A stretch of 64,000 nucleotides of DNA from Sphaerospermopsis aphanizomenoides BCCUSP55 (GTDB lineage Bacteria; Cyanobacteriota; Cyanobacteriia; Cyanobacteriales; Nostocaceae): assembly GCF_001586785.1 (NCBI RefSeq), contig NZ_LUFH02000011.1:1-64000 (forward strand), in the 5' to 3' direction. The position numbers and the translations under genes were made by a program. Positions within the stretch are counted from its first letter, which is position 1; the number at the start of each line of letters is the position of its first letter. Positions 26,781 through 38,100 of this stretch are shown here, piece after piece. The notes beneath the pieces are model-generated. The model was not told the origin of the DNA and made no database searches. It saw only the letters and a list, made by a program, of their open reading frames with translations.

Positions 26781-29495
26781 CTAAGTTAAATTTTTCAAAA
26801 TCATGCTGACATCAACTGCTAATTTTTGTCCCAATTTTAGTAATTGACGACATTGAGAAGTATCTGCTTGATTATCCAAATTAGTCAGACATAGGGGAAG
26901 TATTTGATTATGCAAACAGCTATAGTAAAGTTCTTGGGACTTTTCTAAAGAAATGCCCAAATTTAACTGATATCCCACATCAATCAATTTTTCTAATCTT
27001 TGGATATCTGTAGCAAAATTACCATTAACATCGTATAACAATTGCCAAAGTAATCGTACAATTAGCTGTTCTAATATTTGCTTACCTTCAGGTATATTGA
27101 GACGACAACGCAGATGTTTTGCTTCAATTGCGATCGCTTCTAATTCTGCTATATGATTCCAACTGATTTGGGCTTCGCTAATATCCTGTTCTAGCGATCG
27201 CAAACTGACCATACAGCGATAACCCAAAGCAATCTCCGCTGCTACCTGCAATTCTTGGGGAACTGCTAACTCATCCCGATGAAAAGCCATAATCACACCG
27301 TAATTATCCCGGTATGTCTGGGTATATAGCTGGTCTAATCTTGTCAGTGTTTCCTGGCTTAACAGCCGCATGATGCGGTGGCGTTCTTCTGCAAATAGAT
27401 TTTGTAAACTAAAGGCTTCACCACCAAAAATCTGTGTCATTACCAGGATAACTTGAGCCGCGCTGGCCTGTTGCAGCGATGCAAATAGCTTTTCCTTTAA
27501 GTGACTATAATCACGTCTGCCGGTAAATGGTTGAATACAGCAATGGAAATCCCAACCTCCTAAATGTAAAACGGCAAATACCAAATTTTCACTTTCCCAA
27601 GTAATATCTGATACTAGCTTCAAATGTCCGACCGCCATACTTAACGCGCCCATCCGTTGCATCTGGTAATCTAACTCATGGGCGGTGTAGCAGTAAACCT
27701 GCTTTTGATAACTGTGAAAATGTTCAGAAATATCCTGTGCAGAGAGAGTATTGTTGTGATTGTTGAATAAAGAAGTAATGGCATAGTGGGCAGCAACTTG
27801 TTTAAACCCAATTTGGGCAGTTAGCACTAATTGACGATAAATTTCAGCGCCATGCTTGAAGTGTTCCACATTACTAGGGGCTAAACCCAAGCGTTTGAGG
27901 AAGCCTTTTTCTAACTGCACACCTGCCACATCTCCTGCTAATTCTAAAGCACGGGCAGCATAACGGAGAATTTGTGTTCCTTCTGGGCGGGAAAGTTCTT
28001 CAAAAAACCAGCCACAACTGGTAAACATAAACAAAGCGTGACGCTGCATTTCCAACAACCGCAAAGCATCTATTTGTTCTGCGGCTTGGAGTTTGCTTTT
28101 TTGATGACGGGAGAGAAAATTGCTGACACTAGCAGGGGAGCGATCGCGCAAAACTTGAATATATTCATCCCTTGCTAACCAGGGATCACGAAATAACTTA
28201 CTTCCATATTCTTCATACACCTCAATCAATTGATCCCGCAACCAGTTCAAAGCATTCCGCAATGGTCTTCGCCATTTTTGATGCCAGACACCTCCTTCTC
28301 CACCGCAACCACAATCATCTTGCCATCTATCCACACCGTGAGCGCAACTCCAGGCTGTAATAGACTTTAACTCCACTTCCCAACTGGGAGGATTTAAACT
28401 CAAGTAATGAGCAAAATTTGTTACCGTCCAACCATGACGGGGAAACTCACCCACAAAAGCATAGGCTAAAGTTTTCTCCGTACCTTTCTTGTGATGTCCA
28501 AAGGTTTCCCCATCTGTAGCCACAGAAATTAGCTGTGCGGGACGATGATCCCCACGTATTGCTGCACCCACCCTACCGGCAAAGTGACTGGAACTATAGA
28601 CGACATCACTAAAACCCATGTCCCGGGAAATTGGTCCGTCATAAAAGAAAATATCAATATAAGGTAAGCCTTCTGTAATTTCTTTGGTAGTTGCGTTAGT
28701 TTTACTCAGCGGTGAAGTTGCGTTGCTCAGGCTAGGCTTTAAATAACAACGATAGGGACGAGTGGGATCAATCTGACTACCACCAACCTCATGCCATTCT
28801 GGGTGGGGATCATTTTCCGTAGGGAAAGGACGACAACGCTGTGCCTGTGATGGTGCGAGAACAATAAAGCGGATATCTTCAGCCACCAACGCTTCTAATG
28901 TTGCATAATCAACAGCAGTTTCTGCTAACCAGATCCCTTCGGGATCACGACCAAATCGAGATTTGAAGTCTGCTTTACCCCAACGAATCTGCGTATATTT
29001 ATCCCGTTCATTAGCCAAAGGCATGATGATGTGATTGTATACTTGCGCGATCGCATTACCATGACCATGCAACCGTTGACTACTCTTAGTATCAGCCTCC
29101 AAAATTCGTTGGTAAACTTCCACATCGTAACGTTCCAACCACGACATCAGGGTCGGACCGATATTAAAGCTCATGTACTCATAATTATTGACGATCCCCA
29201 ACAACTCACCCCGGTCATTTAGCACTCTAGCAAAGGCATTGGGGCGATAGCATTCCCAATGAATGCGTTCATTCCAATCATGAAAAGGTGTTGCACTTGG
29301 TTGACGTTCAATCGCATCCAAATAAGGATTTTCTCTAGGTGGCTGGTAAAAATGGCCATGCACAGTCACATATACACCCTGAGATTTTTTCAGGGGATCA
29401 TGATCAGGCATCTCTTGGGAATCTTGGTTTAACCAAGATGTTGAACCAGAGCTAACCGGCAATTCAGCAGCAGAAGTCATAATATTTTTATCCAA
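26781..29495 (-). CDS. Glycoside hydrolase family 57 protein with DUF3536
   Basis: A 904-residue protein. The N-terminal GH57-type beta/alpha barrel opens with YVTVHGHFYQPPRENPYLD (HGH at 46-48) and includes GIWLAETAVD, whose E192 is the likely nucleophile. The C-terminal half (from about 560) with QMQRMGALSMAVGHLKLVS and LGGWDFHCCIQPF belongs to the DUF3536 type. GH57 enzymes act on alpha-glucans (amylase, branching enzyme), so a role in glycogen metabolism is likely, but the exact activity of the DUF3536 group is not known to me. No signal peptide is seen, so it is cytoplasmic. It is monocistronic and faces away from the Ca2+/H+ antiporter gene. Confidence 0.9.
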   Translation of the reverse strand: MDKNIMTSAAELPVSSGSTSWLNQDSQEMPDHDPLKKSQGVYVTVHGHFYQPPRENPYLDAIERQPSATPFHDWNERIHWECYRPNAFARVLNDRGELLGIVNNYEYMSFNIGPTLMSWLERYDVEVYQRILEADTKSSQRLHGHGNAIAQVYNHIIMPLANERDKYTQIRWGKADFKSRFGRDPEGIWLAETAVDYATLEALVAEDIRFIVLAPSQAQRCRPFPTENDPHPEWHEVGGSQIDPTRPYRCYLKPSLSNATSPLSKTNATTKEITEGLPYIDIFFYDGPISRDMGFSDVVYSSSHFAGRVGAAIRGDHRPAQLISVATDGETFGHHKKGTEKTLAYAFVGEFPRHGWTVTNFAHYLSLNPPSWEVELKSITAWSCAHGVDRWQDDCGCGGEGGVWHQKWRRPLRNALNWLRDQLIEVYEEYGSKLFRDPWLARDEYIQVLRDRSPASVSNFLSRHQKSKLQAAEQIDALRLLEMQRHALFMFTSCGWFFEELSRPEGTQILRYAARALELAGDVAGVQLEKGFLKRLGLAPSNVEHFKHGAEIYRQLVLTAQIGFKQVAAHYAITSLFNNHNNTLSAQDISEHFHSYQKQVYCYTAHELDYQMQRMGALSMAVGHLKLVSDITWESENLVFAVLHLGGWDFHCCIQPFTGRRDYSHLKEKLFASLQQASAAQVILVMTQIFGGEAFSLQNLFAEERHRIMRLLSQETLTRLDQLYTQTYRDNYGVIMAFHRDELAVPQELQVAAEIALGYRCMVSLRSLEQDISEAQISWNHIAELEAIAIEAKHLRCRLNIPEGKQILEQLIVRLLWQLLYDVNGNFATDIQRLEKLIDVGYQLNLGISLEKSQELYYSCLHNQILPLCLTNLDNQADTSQCRQLLKLGQKLAVDVSMILKNLT

Positions 29496-30038
29496 GGTAA
29501 AATTTTAGTTGTGGCGAAAATCTTGTTATATGTACATTTTTACAGTTATTTATGCAGAATATCCGGTATAAACGACATCTGGGGAATAAAGCTTAATAAC
29601 GACTTTGACGAAATAGTCTTAATCCTGCTGGAAATCTGCATTATCACGCGAATATTTGTCATCAGGAAAGAAACAACCTATATGAGATTTTATCACCAGC
29701 AGGTTTAATCAGCCAAAAAAATTAATAGTCTTTTAATTTATTAAAACCTATTTTTTTGATAAAACCCAGAATTTAACTCATACTTTTGCAACGAAACATG
29801 ACAATAGCTCATTAAATCGCAACTTTACTTTATTATCAACTATTTCAGGGTAAATTGACTGATAGGGGCAGGGAACAGGGAACTCTTAACAGAGAAAGAA
29901 AATTAGTTCTTCTTCCTCAACTGCCCAACAGGATTTATATGGGAGTATCTTGTATCTTGATTAAAGTTAGTTACAGCCTGATGTTTCAATTCTTCATAGG
30001 CATAATTAACTAAGTACCGAAAATTCGAGATTATACAA
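29496..30038. other. Intergenic region, no gene seen
   Basis: About 0.54 kb between divergent genes. It contains a short GGGAACA-type repeat near 29870. A 65-codon ORF at 29511-29708 has no ribosome site and no resemblance to a protein family. Confidence 0.45.
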
Positions 30039-31133
30039 ATGTCAACTAAAAACATCATTTTTCTTGGCTTATTAGTGTTTATCCCCATCTCCCTAGCAGC
30101 GCACTTTTTAGAGTGGGGAGAATTGGTAGTTTTCATCACCGCTGGGTTGGCAATTTTACCCCTAGCAGCTTGGATGGGTGAGGCTACAGAAGAAATTGCC
30201 GTTGTCGTCGGTCCCTCATTAGGAGGGTTATTAAATGCCACCTTTGGCAATGCGACAGAACTGATTATTGCTTTAGTAGCTCTCAACGCAGGACTAATAG
30301 ATGTTGTTAAAGCCAGTATCACCGGCTCAATTATTGGCAACTTACTATTGGTCATGGGACTTTCGATGCTTTTGGGCGGACTGCGCTATAAGGAACAAAC
30401 ATTTCAATCTGTCGTGGCGCGAGTAAATGCTTCCTCAATGAACCTGGCGGTAATTGCGATTTTGTTACCAACAGCAATGAACTATACATCTATCGGCATC
30501 AATGAGAGAACATTGCAAAATCTCTCCCTTGCTGTTGCGGTAGTCTTAATTTTGGTTTATGCCCTCACACTGCTATTTTCTATGAAAACTCATGCCTATT
30601 TATATGACGTAGGTGTAGCAGATATAGAACTAGAAGCAGAAGAAAAAAACGAGGAAATCAAAGCAGAAAAACCAAATCTTTGGCTTTGGACTGGTGTATT
30701 GTTAGTTTGCACCTTACTGGTAGCCTTAGAGTCAGAATTCCTAGTTGATACCTTAGAAGTAGCCACATCTAAGTTAGGTTTGACAGCACTATTTACAGGG
30801 GTAATTTTGTTGCCCATAGTTGGTAACGCCGCAGAACACGCCACAGCAGTCACCGTAGCCATGAAAGATAAAATGGATCTGTCTTTATCTGTGGCTGTGG
30901 GATCAAGTATGCAGATAGCCCTATTTGTTGCCCCCGTTTTAGTCATTGCTGGACGAATATTAAATCAGCCAATGGATTTAGATTTCAATCCCTTTGAATT
31001 AGTAGCAGTAGCAGTAGCAGTTTTAATTGCTAATAGCATTAGTTCTGATGGTAAATCTAATTGGTTGGAAGGAACTTTACTCTTAGCAGCTTATATAGTT
31101 TTGGGTTTTGCTTTCTATTTCCATCCAGTATAG
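30039..31133 (+). CDS. Ca2+/H+ antiporter (CAX family)
   Basis: A 364-residue inner-membrane cation exchanger with about eleven helices. The two inverted alpha repeats are clear: GLLNATFGNATELIIALVAL in the first half and PIVGNAAEHATAVTVAMKDK followed by SVAVGSSMQIALFVAP in the second; the GNATE and GNAAEH glutamates are the cation-binding residues. An acidic loop between the halves (ELEAEEKNEEIKAEK) is typical. It moves Ca2+ out of the cytoplasm in exchange for protons. It is monocistronic, and a GGGTGTA repeat follows the stop codon. Confidence 0.93.
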   Translation: MSTKNIIFLGLLVFIPISLAAHFLEWGELVVFITAGLAILPLAAWMGEATEEIAVVVGPSLGGLLNATFGNATELIIALVALNAGLIDVVKASITGSIIGNLLLVMGLSMLLGGLRYKEQTFQSVVARVNASSMNLAVIAILLPTAMNYTSIGINERTLQNLSLAVAVVLILVYALTLLFSMKTHAYLYDVGVADIELEAEEKNEEIKAEKPNLWLWTGVLLVCTLLVALESEFLVDTLEVATSKLGLTALFTGVILLPIVGNAAEHATAVTVAMKDKMDLSLSVAVGSSMQIALFVAPVLVIAGRILNQPMDLDFNPFELVAVAVAVLIANSISSDGKSNWLEGTLLLAAYIVLGFAFYFHPV

Positions 31134-31193
31134 AAAGGGTGTAGGGTGTAGGGTGTGGGTGAGCAGGGGAGAAAAATTCACAGCCACCCCTCA

Positions 31194-34100
31194 CTAATTT
31201 TCCACCCTATCTCTGTTCACTAAACTATCAACAGTAGAGAGAAACTCATGTTCTAAATAAGGTTTAGTTAAATAAGCAGTTGCACCCAATTCTTGAGCCA
31301 ACTGACGATGTTTTTCAGAACTACGAGAAGTGAGAACTACGACAGGTTTTTGAGCCAAAGTAGGATTTTGACGGATATGACTTAATAATTCAAATCCATT
31401 CATCCTGGGCATTTCTAAATCAGAAATTATCACCTCAACTTCAGGATGTAACTGCAATTGTTCGAGAGCTTCTACCCCATTTTGGGCTGAGAATACTTGA
31501 TAGCCAGACTTTTGTAAAGTCATCACCAGAGTTTGACGCACACTAATTGCATCATCTATAACTAATACTATGGGTGGTAATTTTGGTGTTATCCCTACAT
31601 AAGAACTTGGTTGAGATTCTCTAGTATTTGCCGGAGTTGATGCAGCGAGTAACGGAGTAGATTCAATGGAAGTTGCTGGAGATTCCTGAATTTTGACGGT
31701 ATTTGATGCAGCGAGTAACGGAGTAGATTCAATCCTATTTTCCGACATTGGTAAGGCTTGTTTCTGAGACTTAGCAGTAGTTGGTAAAGTCCTGACATCA
31801 AGTGTGGCTTGCATCTGTTGAGCGTCGATCAGCAAAGTACCGTCAATTACTAAAATCAAATTACCATTAGCCAAACTACTACAACCATAAATATATTTTG
31901 GTGGAGTAATGGCACTGCCTAAAGGTCTAATTACTAATTCTTGTTCACCGATAATATGATCAATTTCTAAACCCAATATTCCTTGATTGCGCCGTAGTAA
32001 CAGCACGGGATTTTTCATGATTTCTGTATCAGGATTATGGGGTATATTATTTAAATAATTACTGCCGACCAATGAACCGTTGTAATACATTAAATTGGAA
32101 AGCTTGATGAGGTTCACCATCATTTCTTCCTCACCAGAATTCCAATATAAAATTTGTTTGCCTTCAAAATCTTTAATTTGCTGTTCAGACGGAATAAGTA
32201 TTTTTTCGATACTGTCTAGCAGTAAGGCATAAACAACACCCCCTGCTTGGACTAACATGAGTTTATCTGTGGTCATAGAAAAGGGGATTTTGAGGATGAA
32301 TGTTGTTCCTTGATGGGGAGATGATTGGACGGAAATCACGCCATTAAGAGCTTGAAGTTGAGTACGGACAATATCTAATCCCATCCCACGTCCAGATATT
32401 TCACTCACTTTACCAGCGGTGGAAAATCCAGGTGTAAACATGAGGTTGATAAGTTCGGATTCAGTCAGGTTACGCTCATAGTCTTGACCATGATGATCAT
32501 CTGGGATCACATTAAGTTCGATTGCTCGATTACGAATTTTTCCTAAATTTAACCCTTGACCATCATCCCGCACTTCAATAATAGTCTGACTGCCTTGATG
32601 ATAGGCACATATTTCTATTAAACCTTGTTCATTTTTGCCAAGCTGACGGCGCATTTCTGGAGATTCAATACCATGATCAAAAGCATTACGCACTAACTGT
32701 ACTAAAGGATCATACAGCTTTTCGGCAATAGCTTTATCTATCAAAACTTGTGTGCCGGTGAGTTTTAATTCTACAAGCTTGGCATAAACATTTCCTAGCT
32801 TGTTGACCATTTGCGGAAAGCGATTTAAGATAGTTCCTAAAGGCAACATTCTTGCCTCTACGAGATTATCTATAATGTTGAGAGTGAGGTTAGATTGTTG
32901 CTCACTAATTTGAGTAGATTGTCTCATTAGTAAGTCCAGAGAATCAGCCGTTTCTTGGATTTGTAATGTTTCCTCTAAGGCTTCATGTAATGTTAAATTA
33001 AATTCTGTATATACATCCATTTCTAAAGTATCAAACTGCACATTAGAAACATTTTGTCTAGGTTCTATAGCAACATTATTTCCCTGTAAAGGTAAATCAC
33101 GCAATTGATTTAAAATAGATTGATGTTTGCTCAGTTGCTGACTTAATCGCTCAATTAATTCTAGAACTTGTTCATCATATAAACTGCGTCGTTTTTGATA
33201 AATTAACAATTCTCCTGCCAGATAATTGAGACGTTGCAACCCCTCTACATCTACACGCACAAATGAAGGCTGTCGGGTATTTTTATTTGGGGAAGATTGA
33301 GATTTATCTTCTATTTCTGTTTGATTTATCTCCTGATCCTCAGTAATAAATTCTAAGTTGGATTCAGGGGGATTTGTCACTACTTGATCACTGATAACTG
33401 ATGAAGTGACACTTCCTAAATAATCATCATTTTTAACATTTTCTGCGGTGTGGGTTGGAAAATGATGTTCTCCTGTTTCTGGAATAGTTTCTCCTCCCCA
33501 GATTTCCTCTAATAAATTATAGTCAGTAGTGGAAGCTACAGGGGTAGGTATGGATTTGATAACTAGCAATTCTTGTAATTTAGGATTGTCCAACCATTTT
33601 TTTTCTGCTTCTGTGACAGCAGGATAATGTTTATATTCTTTTCCTAATTCGCGGATTTGCTTTCTGAGTGTACTGATGATGGAGATAGCACTATTTCTGT
33701 TGAAAACTAAATACTGAAATTTGGCCAGGGATAGAAGAATAATTAAAATCACACCCCGACGATAAAGGCAAAGGTTTTGGTGATCCTGTTCTTCTTCAAT
33801 AAAATCTAGAAATTCATTCAGCCAAGTTTCTATATATTCTACTGCTTTCTCTTCATCATCTGAAGAAATTAACAGTTCTAAACTTAATGCTGCTTCTGGT
33901 ATATCTCGTTTGTGATTAAACCAACCAAAAATGTAACGAATTACTTTTAAATAAAATTTGGCATTGGCTGGTTTTAAAGGTTCGTTATTGATGTCACCTG
34001 ATGTAGTTAAAAAATGGTAAAATTCTGTAGTCAAACTAAAAAACTTTTCGGCAAAAGAGTTATTGATATGAATAATAGCTGTCTCTTGTTTGGGGAGTGT

Positions 34101-34931
34101 AGCTAATGAGCTAGTGGTGGGTTGTGTGGCTATGTAATCTGTGACGACTCCTGTCATTGCTTGCAAAGCCAGAGAAGGTGAACCACCACAAGTGCGATCG
34201 CCAGCTAAAACAGCTTTTTGCGCTGCTTGCAAATCAGTTAAAGCAATTTCTGCTATTTGACGTACTTGCTGAGGATTAGCTGCTAGTGCTGCGGTAATTG
34301 TCCGAGACAATTCACCAAAACCTGGTAAATTTAGAGATTCAGCTAAACCTAAAAATACCTCAACCTGTAAGTTTAAAAACTCGACTAATTCCTGATTATT
34401 TAGGGAATTATGAATTGCTTCAGCAATACTTTCTAATCGTTGGGTAACTCCCACTTCAAAGATAGACTGAACAATATCAAATCCCAATTCTTCCGATGTA
34501 GGAATATGAGATTCTGCACCAAAATGATCTCCTAATTTGGTTTGTAATTGTGCAAATGCTGTGGTTGCTCTTTGGAGAATTTCTTCACTATCAATATTAC
34601 TTGATGTCAATTCCGCTGTGACAGCTAACTGAAGACATTCATAACCTTCTAATAATAGTGTGTACAATTCTCCATCTATAACTAAATCAGGACTATATAA
34701 AGCTTTGAATATATCTTCTAAAGAATGGGCAATCATTTTGATGGTGTCTAGCCCAACGGTAGCCGCACCACCCTTAATAGTGTGAGTTGCCCGCATTAAG
34801 TTATGGATTTTAGCGGTACTATGATCTTCTGATAAACTAAATAAATCTTGTTCTATTGTTTGTAATAGTTCAGGGGCTTCTGCCAAGAAATAAGCATAGC
34901 CTTGTTGGCGAATTTCATTGTCTGTAATCAT
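31194..34931 (-). CDS. CheA-type hybrid histidine kinase with receiver
   Basis: A 1245-residue soluble kinase, last gene of the chemosensory operon. An Hpt domain comes first with phospho-accepting H50 (ATHTIKGG), followed by a long helical region. The dimerisation helices lie around 580-700, and the ATPase domain has LVRNAFDHGIES near 745, DDGQGLNLG and GRGMGLDIVRTQ. A CheW-like domain starts near 885 and a REC domain occupies about 1120-1245 with D1171 (ISDLEMPRMNG). A linker at about 1055-1115 contains a duplicated ESTPLLAAS unit encoded by two identical 31-bp stretches. This matches the PilL/PixL/PtxE-type kinases that control type IV pilus motility in cyanobacteria. It phosphorylates itself in response to the neighbouring receptor and passes phosphate to the CheY and PatA-type proteins. 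Confidence 0.92.
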   Translation of the reverse strand: MITDNEIRQQGYAYFLAEAPELLQTIEQDLFSLSEDHSTAKIHNLMRATHTIKGGAATVGLDTIKMIAHSLEDIFKALYSPDLVIDGELYTLLLEGYECLQLAVTAELTSSNIDSEEILQRATTAFAQLQTKLGDHFGAESHIPTSEELGFDIVQSIFEVGVTQRLESIAEAIHNSLNNQELVEFLNLQVEVFLGLAESLNLPGFGELSRTITAALAANPQQVRQIAEIALTDLQAAQKAVLAGDRTCGGSPSLALQAMTGVVTDYIATQPTTSSLATLPKQETAIIHINNSFAEKFFSLTTEFYHFLTTSGDINNEPLKPANAKFYLKVIRYIFGWFNHKRDIPEAALSLELLISSDDEEKAVEYIETWLNEFLDFIEEEQDHQNLCLYRRGVILIILLSLAKFQYLVFNRNSAISIISTLRKQIRELGKEYKHYPAVTEAEKKWLDNPKLQELLVIKSIPTPVASTTDYNLLEEIWGGETIPETGEHHFPTHTAENVKNDDYLGSVTSSVISDQVVTNPPESNLEFITEDQEINQTEIEDKSQSSPNKNTRQPSFVRVDVEGLQRLNYLAGELLIYQKRRSLYDEQVLELIERLSQQLSKHQSILNQLRDLPLQGNNVAIEPRQNVSNVQFDTLEMDVYTEFNLTLHEALEETLQIQETADSLDLLMRQSTQISEQQSNLTLNIIDNLVEARMLPLGTILNRFPQMVNKLGNVYAKLVELKLTGTQVLIDKAIAEKLYDPLVQLVRNAFDHGIESPEMRRQLGKNEQGLIEICAYHQGSQTIIEVRDDGQGLNLGKIRNRAIELNVIPDDHHGQDYERNLTESELINLMFTPGFSTAGKVSEISGRGMGLDIVRTQLQALNGVISVQSSPHQGTTFILKIPFSMTTDKLMLVQAGGVVYALLLDSIEKILIPSEQQIKDFEGKQILYWNSGEEEMMVNLIKLSNLMYYNGSLVGSNYLNNIPHNPDTEIMKNPVLLLRRNQGILGLEIDHIIGEQELVIRPLGSAITPPKYIYGCSSLANGNLILVIDGTLLIDAQQMQATLDVRTLPTTAKSQKQALPMSENRIESTPLLAASNTVKIQESPATSIESTPLLAASTPANTRESQPSSYVGITPKLPPIVLVIDDAISVRQTLVMTLQKSGYQVFSAQNGVEALEQLQLHPEVEVIISDLEMPRMNGFELLSHIRQNPTLAQKPVVVLTSRSSEKHRQLAQELGATAYLTKPYLEHEFLSTVDSLVNRDRVEN

Positions 34932-35040
34932 AATTTTTGAGTTTAGATTTAGGAATTATCAATGGACAATTGATAATTGACAATTGATAATTGGTTAATT
35001 TCTCGTTCCGATACCTGTATGGGAATGAATTGAAGGCTCT

Positions 35041-35125
35041 GCATAACAGCTTATCAGTGACAGCAGAGGCAGAGCCTCTCTGATGGCATTCTCAGTTTCC
35101 AACTGGGAACAAGATAACGAGATAA
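35041..35125. repeat. Palindromic intergenic repeat
   Basis: Between the kinase and receptor genes lie two small palindromes: AGAGGC-AGA-GCCTCT near 35064-35078 and TTCTCAGTT-TCC-AACTGGGAA near 35090-35108. The second resembles the GTTCCCAGTTGGAAACTGGGAAC repeat common in cyanobacterial genomes. Confidence 0.5.
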
Positions 35126-35171
35126 ATTTGGTATAAGTCCTGACTGATAACTGATAACTGAAGAACCAAAA

Positions 35172-38100
35172 TTATTTCACTTTGAACTTACCAGCAGTGG
35201 TTAACAAAGCTTGTGCCATTTCTGATAAGTTCTGGAACACGGTAGCAATTTCCTGAGATTCGCCAAAGGTTTTGTTAGCTATGGCCGCTACGTCATTCAT
35301 TGAAGTTGTTACTGTTGCTGATTGATGCATTTGTTTTTGAGTAGCTTCAGTAATACGCTCAATTAGTTGACTAATTTCCGCAGTTGCAGAAACAATATCA
35401 TTCAAGTTTTGACGGGTTTCATTGACTAAGTTTGTCCCTTCTACTACTTGCTTAATCCCAGTTTCCATTGCGACAGCAACTTCACCAGTTTCTGCTTGAA
35501 TTTCTTGGACTAATTTTTCAATTTCGATGGTGGCTGCTGCTGACTGACGTGATAAAGAACGTACTTCATCGGCTACCACTGCAAAGCCTTTTCCATATTC
35601 ACCAGCGCGAGTGGCTTCAATAGCCGCATTCAAAGCGAGTACGTTGGTTTGGGTGGCAAAGTTACTAATCAAATTCACCACTTTGGAGATTTTTTGTGAT
35701 GATTCACTCAGGCGTTTAATCTTTTTACTGGTTTGGGCTACGGTTTCCCGAATGGCCTGAATAGCATTAACTGTTTGGTTCATGGCTGTATCACCAGAAT
35801 CTACAGTTTTGTTGGCCTGTTGAACTGCAACTTGCACTTGTTGAGCGTTAGCTACTACCGCTTGGGTAGAATCTACCATCTGTTGAATATCGCGTAAGGC
35901 TTGGGTAATTTCGTCAGACTGTGCTTTTGCTAAGTCAGTCAATCCGACGAGGGAAGAACTACTATGGATAGAGGTTTGGGCAACTTGTTGAGAGGCGGTT
36001 TGTACCTGAATAACTATTTGTTGTAATGCTTGCAGAGTGCCATTATAAGCATCCGCTATTGTCCCTAATTCGTCCTCTGTGATGGGAGCGCGGACGGTTA
36101 GATCCCCACTGAGTGCAGGACTGATGGCTCTAAGTAGTTGAATAGAGCGTTGTTGCAATAATTCTTTGGCGGCTTTTTCCCGTTGGGCTGCTTCTGCAAG
36201 TTGGGATGATTGAGTTTGCAGTTGTTTCAAGTATTCGGTTTGTTGTAAGGCCAGTCCTAACTGGTCGCCTATCCGTGCTAACAAGTTAATTTCTGATTCT
36301 TCCCATTCACGGGGTGCAGAGTTTTGATAAGCTGCCAGTAATCCCCAGAGTTTTTCTCCAAATAAGATGGGAGTAATGATATATCCTCTGGCTTCATATT
36401 TTTCAATGATTTCTATGTAGCAAGGATCAAGGGTAGCTTTATATATGTCTGCAACTACCAAGGTGTCACCTTTTTGATAGCGCCCACCTTCGTTGCTTTG
36501 TAGACAAGGGTCGTTTAAAACAGTTTTGATGCCTGGCGCAACTAGTTTCACCCAACCACTAGCTACAGATTCTGCTACAAATTCGCCACCCCAATCGGAT
36601 GTGAATTGATAAACAGCGGCGCGATCGCATTTGAGTTGTTGTCTGACTTCTTGTGTGGTGGTTTTGAAGATTTCTTCTACGTCTAAGGATTGACGAATGC
36701 GGTTGACTATTTTGGTAATAGTTTTTTCTTGTTCAGCGATTTGCGCTAGTTTCTCAGATTTGGATTGTACTTGTTCTATGTAATCTATCTGAGATTTTGC
36801 CAGACTAATTTGCAAACCAATTTGTTCTAAGAAGTTGATTTCTCTGGATTGCCATTCACGAGTACCTGTATTTTGATATGCTGCCAATAATCCCCATAGT
36901 TTTTCGCCATAAAAAATGGGAACTATCATGTAAGCTTTGGCTTCAACTTGCTCTAAAATCTCCAGATGACATTGAGCATGACCTGCTTTGTAAATGTCAT
37001 TGACGATGAAGCTTTCACCTTTGGCATATCTACCACCTTGGGTTTCTTGAAGGTGGCTATCTTCCCAGACCATGTTGAAGTCTGACGTAGCAACTTTCAT
37101 CCAGCCACTAGCTACTGATTCAGCGATGAATTTTCCACCCCAATCAGGATTAAATTGATAAACAGCGACGCGATCGCATCTGATTAGTTGACGAACTTCT
37201 TGAGTTGCAGTTTTTAAGATTTCTTCTAAATCGAAGGATTGACGGATGCGGTTGACTATTTTGTTGAGGGCTTTTTCTTGTTCCGCTAACTGACTGATTT
37301 CCTGAGATTGTAACCGCACTTGTTCTAGATAATCTAGCTGTGATTTGGCTAGGCTAAATTGCAGTCCAATTTGTTGTAAAAAGTTGATTTCTGATGCTTT
37401 CCATTCACGAGTTCCGCTGTTTTGATAAGCTGCGAGTAAGCCCCACAGTTGTTCACCAAAGAATATCGGCACTATCACATAAGCTTTAGCTTCAAACTGT
37501 TCTAGTATGGCGATATGACAAGGGGCTAGACCTATTTTGTATGTGTCATTAACTACAAAAGTTTCACCTTTGGCATATCTACCGCCCTTGGTGTCTTGTA
37601 AATAAGTGTCATCCACTACGGTTTTGATACCTGGCCCGACTAATTTTGTCCAACCAGTACTAACTGATTCGGCTACAAATTCTCCACCCCAATCTGGTTT
37701 AAATTGATAGACGGCAACGCGATCGCATTTCAGGGCTAGGCGAACTTCTTGAGTAGTTGTTCTGAAGATTTCTTCTACATCTAAGGATTGACGGATGCGG
37801 TTGACAATCCTGTTGATAGTTTTCTCTTGTTCTGCTATTTGCGCTAGTTCATCAGTTTTTAATTTGACTGTTTCTAGATAATCTATTTGTGATTTGGCCA
37901 GATTGAACTGTAAGGCTATTTGACTCAGAAAGTTAACTTCTGAACTTTGCCATTCACGGGTGTCAGAATTTTGGTAAGCTGCTAACAATCCCCACAATTT
38001 ATCTCCAAAGAAAATGGGGACATTAATATAAGCTTTGGCTTCAAATGTCTCTAACAGTTCTAAGTAACATAAAGCCAGATTTTCTTGATAAATATCATTT

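Noticed and set aside
29511-29708. 65-codon plus-strand ORF upstream of the antiporter gene
   Set aside because: No ribosome site, low-complexity hydrophobic product and no family resemblance.
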